Of a stretch of DNA of 64,000 bases, positions 62,124-64,000 are shown in pieces. Position 1 is the stretch's first letter, and each line of letters opens with the position of its first letter. The notes under the pieces were generated by a model. The model was not told the origin of the DNA and did no database searches. It was given only the letters and a program-made list of their open reading frames with translations. The DNA lies in assembly GCA_016286535.1 (NCBI GenBank), contig JAEESZ010000002.1, positions 186,001-250,000 on the forward strand, in the 5' to 3' direction. The translations under genes were made by a program, and so were the position numbers. This DNA comes from Treponema sp. (GTDB lineage Bacteria > Spirochaetota > Spirochaetia > Treponematales > Treponemataceae).

Positions 62124-63094
62124 CTTACAAGGCTTCCTTCATTCAGCGAGTTAGATTCAAGAGTTTTTAGATCTGCCGTAAGAAGAAGCTTTTCTTCTTT
62201 TCCCTTTATTTTATAACTTTCAATCTTAAAACGGGTCATATCACCAAGAAAACTTACAGCCTTTACATAACCTTCAATATCAGCTTCTCTGTCAGATTTA
62301 TTTAATTCAAACCACTCTGGTCTGATTGTATATAAATTTCCGTCTATAGTTATAAAATTAGAATGACCTACAAAATCGGCTGTAAAATTATCCTGAGGCT
62401 TAAAATATAAATCTCTTGGAACTCCATACTGAAGAATTTTTCCTTCGTTTATTACGGCAATTTTATCAGAGAGGGAAAGAGCTTCTTCCTGATCATGGGT
62501 AACATAAACTGTTGTAATCTTAAATCTTTTCTGAATACTTTTAAGGTCTTCCCTTACTTTTTCCCTTAATTTTGTGTCCAGACTGGAAAGAGGTTCATCC
62601 ATCAAAATTATCTGAGGCTGTAAAACTAGAGCTCTTGCAAGGGCAACCCGCTGCTGCTGGCCACCGGAAAGCTGATTCGGATACCTGTCCAGAAGCTTTT
62701 CTATATCAAGATTTGAGGCAATTTCCTTACATTTAAGGGCAAAATCCTTATCTTTTTTTATTTTCAGGCCGAACTGAATATTCTGTCTTACCGTCATATG
62801 AGGAAAAAGGGCGTAATCTTGAAAAACCATTCCAATTTTTCTTTTATTTGGAGCAATATCATTGATATTCTTTCCATACAGTTCAATCTGCCCCTGGTCT
62901 GCCTTTAAAAAACCCATAATAAGTTTTAAGAGGGTTGTTTTTCCACAGCCGCTTGGACCTAAAAGGGTAGTAAAAGAGCCTTCTTCAATATCTAAAGAAA
63001 GATTTTTTATTGTTTCTTTTGAACTTTTATTTTTTTCGTTCTTATAAGAAAAAGATATATTTTTTAAGCTTAAGGCTATTTCTTTATTATTCAT
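62099..63094 (-). CDS. ABC importer ATPase (PotA/FbpC-like)
   Basis: ATP-binding subunit of 331 residues: Walker A GPSGCGKTT, Q-loop VFQDYALFPHMTV, signature LSGGQQQR, Walker B IILMDEPLSSLD, and H-loop VYVTHDQEEA. A C-terminal TOBE-like domain (about 245-331) marks the iron(III)/polyamine/sulfate-type branch. It overlaps the permease gene by eight bases. No binding protein is in view. Substrate cannot be fixed: iron, polyamine, thiamine and phosphonate systems all share this layout. Confidence 0.85.
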   Translation of the reverse strand: MNNKEIALSLKNISFSYKNEKNKSSKETIKNLSLDIEEGSFTTLLGPSGCGKTTLLKLIMGFLKADQGQIELYGKNINDIAPNKRKIGMVFQDYALFPHMTVRQNIQFGLKIKKDKDFALKCKEIASNLDIEKLLDRYPNQLSGGQQQRVALARALVLQPQIILMDEPLSSLDTKLREKVREDLKSIQKRFKITTVYVTHDQEEALSLSDKIAVINEGKILQYGVPRDLYFKPQDNFTADFVGHSNFITIDGNLYTIRPEWFELNKSDREADIEGYVKAVSFLGDMTRFKIESYKIKGKEEKLLLTADLKTLESNSLNEGSLVSLNINHKW

Positions 63095-64000
63095 ATTTCT
63101 TTCCCCAGAATCTTATAATTAATTTTCCTGTAAGCAAAATTACAAAAGTGATGATTGTTAAAACAAGGGCAAGTGCGGCTGCATCTCCCCAGAAGCCCTG
63201 CTCGGCAAGATTTAATATTTTAATTGAAGTTAAAGGAGTGTCAAAGGAAACTAAAAATATTACAGCCGACATTGTTCCAACGCCCCTCATAAAATCATAA
63301 ATAAAGGAATTAAGAAGTCCGTCTTTTGAAAGCGGATAAATTATAGAAAATAAAAGTTTTAAAGGAGATGCCCCTAAGGCAAGGGCTGCATCATCTATAG
63401 TCATTTTTATCTGGGAATAGGCTGAACTTATTGATCTGTAAGAAAAAGGAATAAAGCCTACGGTTATTGCAATTAAAATCAATATGTTTGAATAATGAAA
63501 ATTTATTTTTGAAGAAAATAAGAGCAGGGCAAGGCCAAAAAGACTTCCCGGAATTACGGCCGGTAACTGAATTAGAGAATCTATGTATTTTTTTAAGGGA
63601 CAGGATGTCCTTAATACCAGGAAGGCTGCAAAACTTGCAATTAAAGTTGATAAAAGTCCTGCTTCTATTGCAAAACGTAAACTGTTTATAAGTTCTTTTT
63701 TACAGCGGGCAATATTCTGGATATGTTTAAGTGTAAACTCAGGATTAATTCCCCAGATTTTTTGAAAAGAGCCTGCGATTATAGCAAAAAACTGTAAAAT
63801 TACACATATAGTTATAAAAGAACAAAAAAATGTAAAGAAAATTTTTGCAGACACAGAGGCCGAAGTTTTTGTATTTGAAGAAGCTTTTCCACCAACTACA
63901 GCCAGCTTTGCCATATTTTTTGAAAAATACTTATTTTGAAAAACAAATAGAATTATTGACGGAATTACGAGTAATATTCCAAGAACAGCAGAAGAGCCTC
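63087..64000 (-). CDS. Two-domain ABC permease, C-terminal half, running off the window
   Basis: Membrane protein with at least six helices and the EAA motif in DDAALALGASPLKLLFSIIYPLS. An ATG at 63914 could be taken as start, but the frame stays open to the window edge and reads as hydrophobic membrane helix followed by a charged loop (ILLVIPSIILFVFQNKYFSKN), then KLAVVGGKAS, the inter-domain pattern of FbpB/ThiP-type double permeases. So the true start lies beyond 64000 and the protein is a fused two-domain permease. It pairs with the ATPase at 62099-63094. Confidence 0.75.
   Translation of the reverse strand, partial: GSSAVLGILLVIPSIILFVFQNKYFSKNMAKLAVVGGKASSNTKTSASVSAKIFFTFFCSFITICVILQFFAIIAGSFQKIWGINPEFTLKHIQNIARCKKELINSLRFAIEAGLLSTLIASFAAFLVLRTSCPLKKYIDSLIQLPAVIPGSLFGLALLLFSSKINFHYSNILILIAITVGFIPFSYRSISSAYSQIKMTIDDAALALGASPLKLLFSIIYPLSKDGLLNSFIYDFMRGVGTMSAVIFLVSFDTPLTSIKILNLAEQGFWGDAAALALVLTIITFVILLTGKLIIRFWGKKYE

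Noticed and set aside
1-64000. CRISPR arrays, tRNA or rRNA genes, prophage, transposases
   Set aside because: No regularly spaced repeats, cloverleaf-like intergenic sequence, or recognisable phage or transposase proteins were seen.

Overview
The window reads as a chromosomal stretch of a low-G+C, anaerobic, host-associated spirochaete, most likely Treponema. The basis is AT-rich codon use, the block rpsB-tsf-frr-uppS-cdsA-dxr-rseP, treponeme-style lipoprotein signals, a CHASE2 adenylate cyclase, a type III glutamine synthetase and strictly anaerobic flavin/iron-sulfur enzymes. The genus is inference. I saw no tRNA, rRNA, CRISPR array, prophage, transposase or origin.

Layout. 1-2.7 kb: aminotransferase and glycogen synthase. 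2.7-13.1 kb (minus strand): translation, isoprenoid and envelope housekeeping (a WD40-like exported protein, rseP, dxr, cdsA, uppS, frr, tsf, rpsB, maf, a HEAT-repeat protein, a lipoprotein). 13.1-17.8 kb (plus): coaD, rpmF, acpP, rnc and a CHASE2-class III cyclase. 17.9-24.5 kb (minus): an AspT/YidE-type permease, a paired ABC exporter and its GHKL/LytTR two-component system. 24.7-27.0 kb (minus): a soluble fumarate-reductase-like pair. 27.2-49.4 kb: a glutamine/nitrogen island with asnB, pyrG, carA, carB, ykgJ-like, glnA and an ANTAR regulator on plus, gltB-gltD-purF on minus, then glnN and an ammonium channel fused to a PII domain on plus. 49.5-56.1 kb (minus): hdrBCA-flxDCBA, an NADH-linked heterodisulfide-reductase-type bifurcating complex. 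56.4-62.1 kb (plus): oppBCDFA. 62.1-64.0 kb (minus): ATPase and (partial) permease of a second ABC importer.

The main discovery candidate is a transcription-attenuation circuit for nitrogen assimilation. asnB, carB, gltB, glnN and amtB each carry an intrinsic terminator in the 5' leader. In all five the 5' arm of the terminator overlaps a small stem closed by a C-G pair with a six-base loop of the form AA(A/T)G(A/G)N. A at loop position 1 and G at position 4 is the recognition rule known for ANTAR-domain antiterminators. The only ANTAR protein in the window lies directly downstream of glnA, in the middle of these targets. It carries a degenerate receiver domain. The neighbouring GlnA is short and lacks the usual flap glutamate, so it may act as a sensor.

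Other points of interest are the AmtB-PII fusion without the uridylylation tyrosine, the Flx-Hdr complex whose disulfide substrate is not evident, a dispersed hairpin family shared by three intergenic regions, and stacked hairpins between several genes. Promoters and terminators are read by eye from consensus hexamers and inverted repeats. Transcription starts are predictions.
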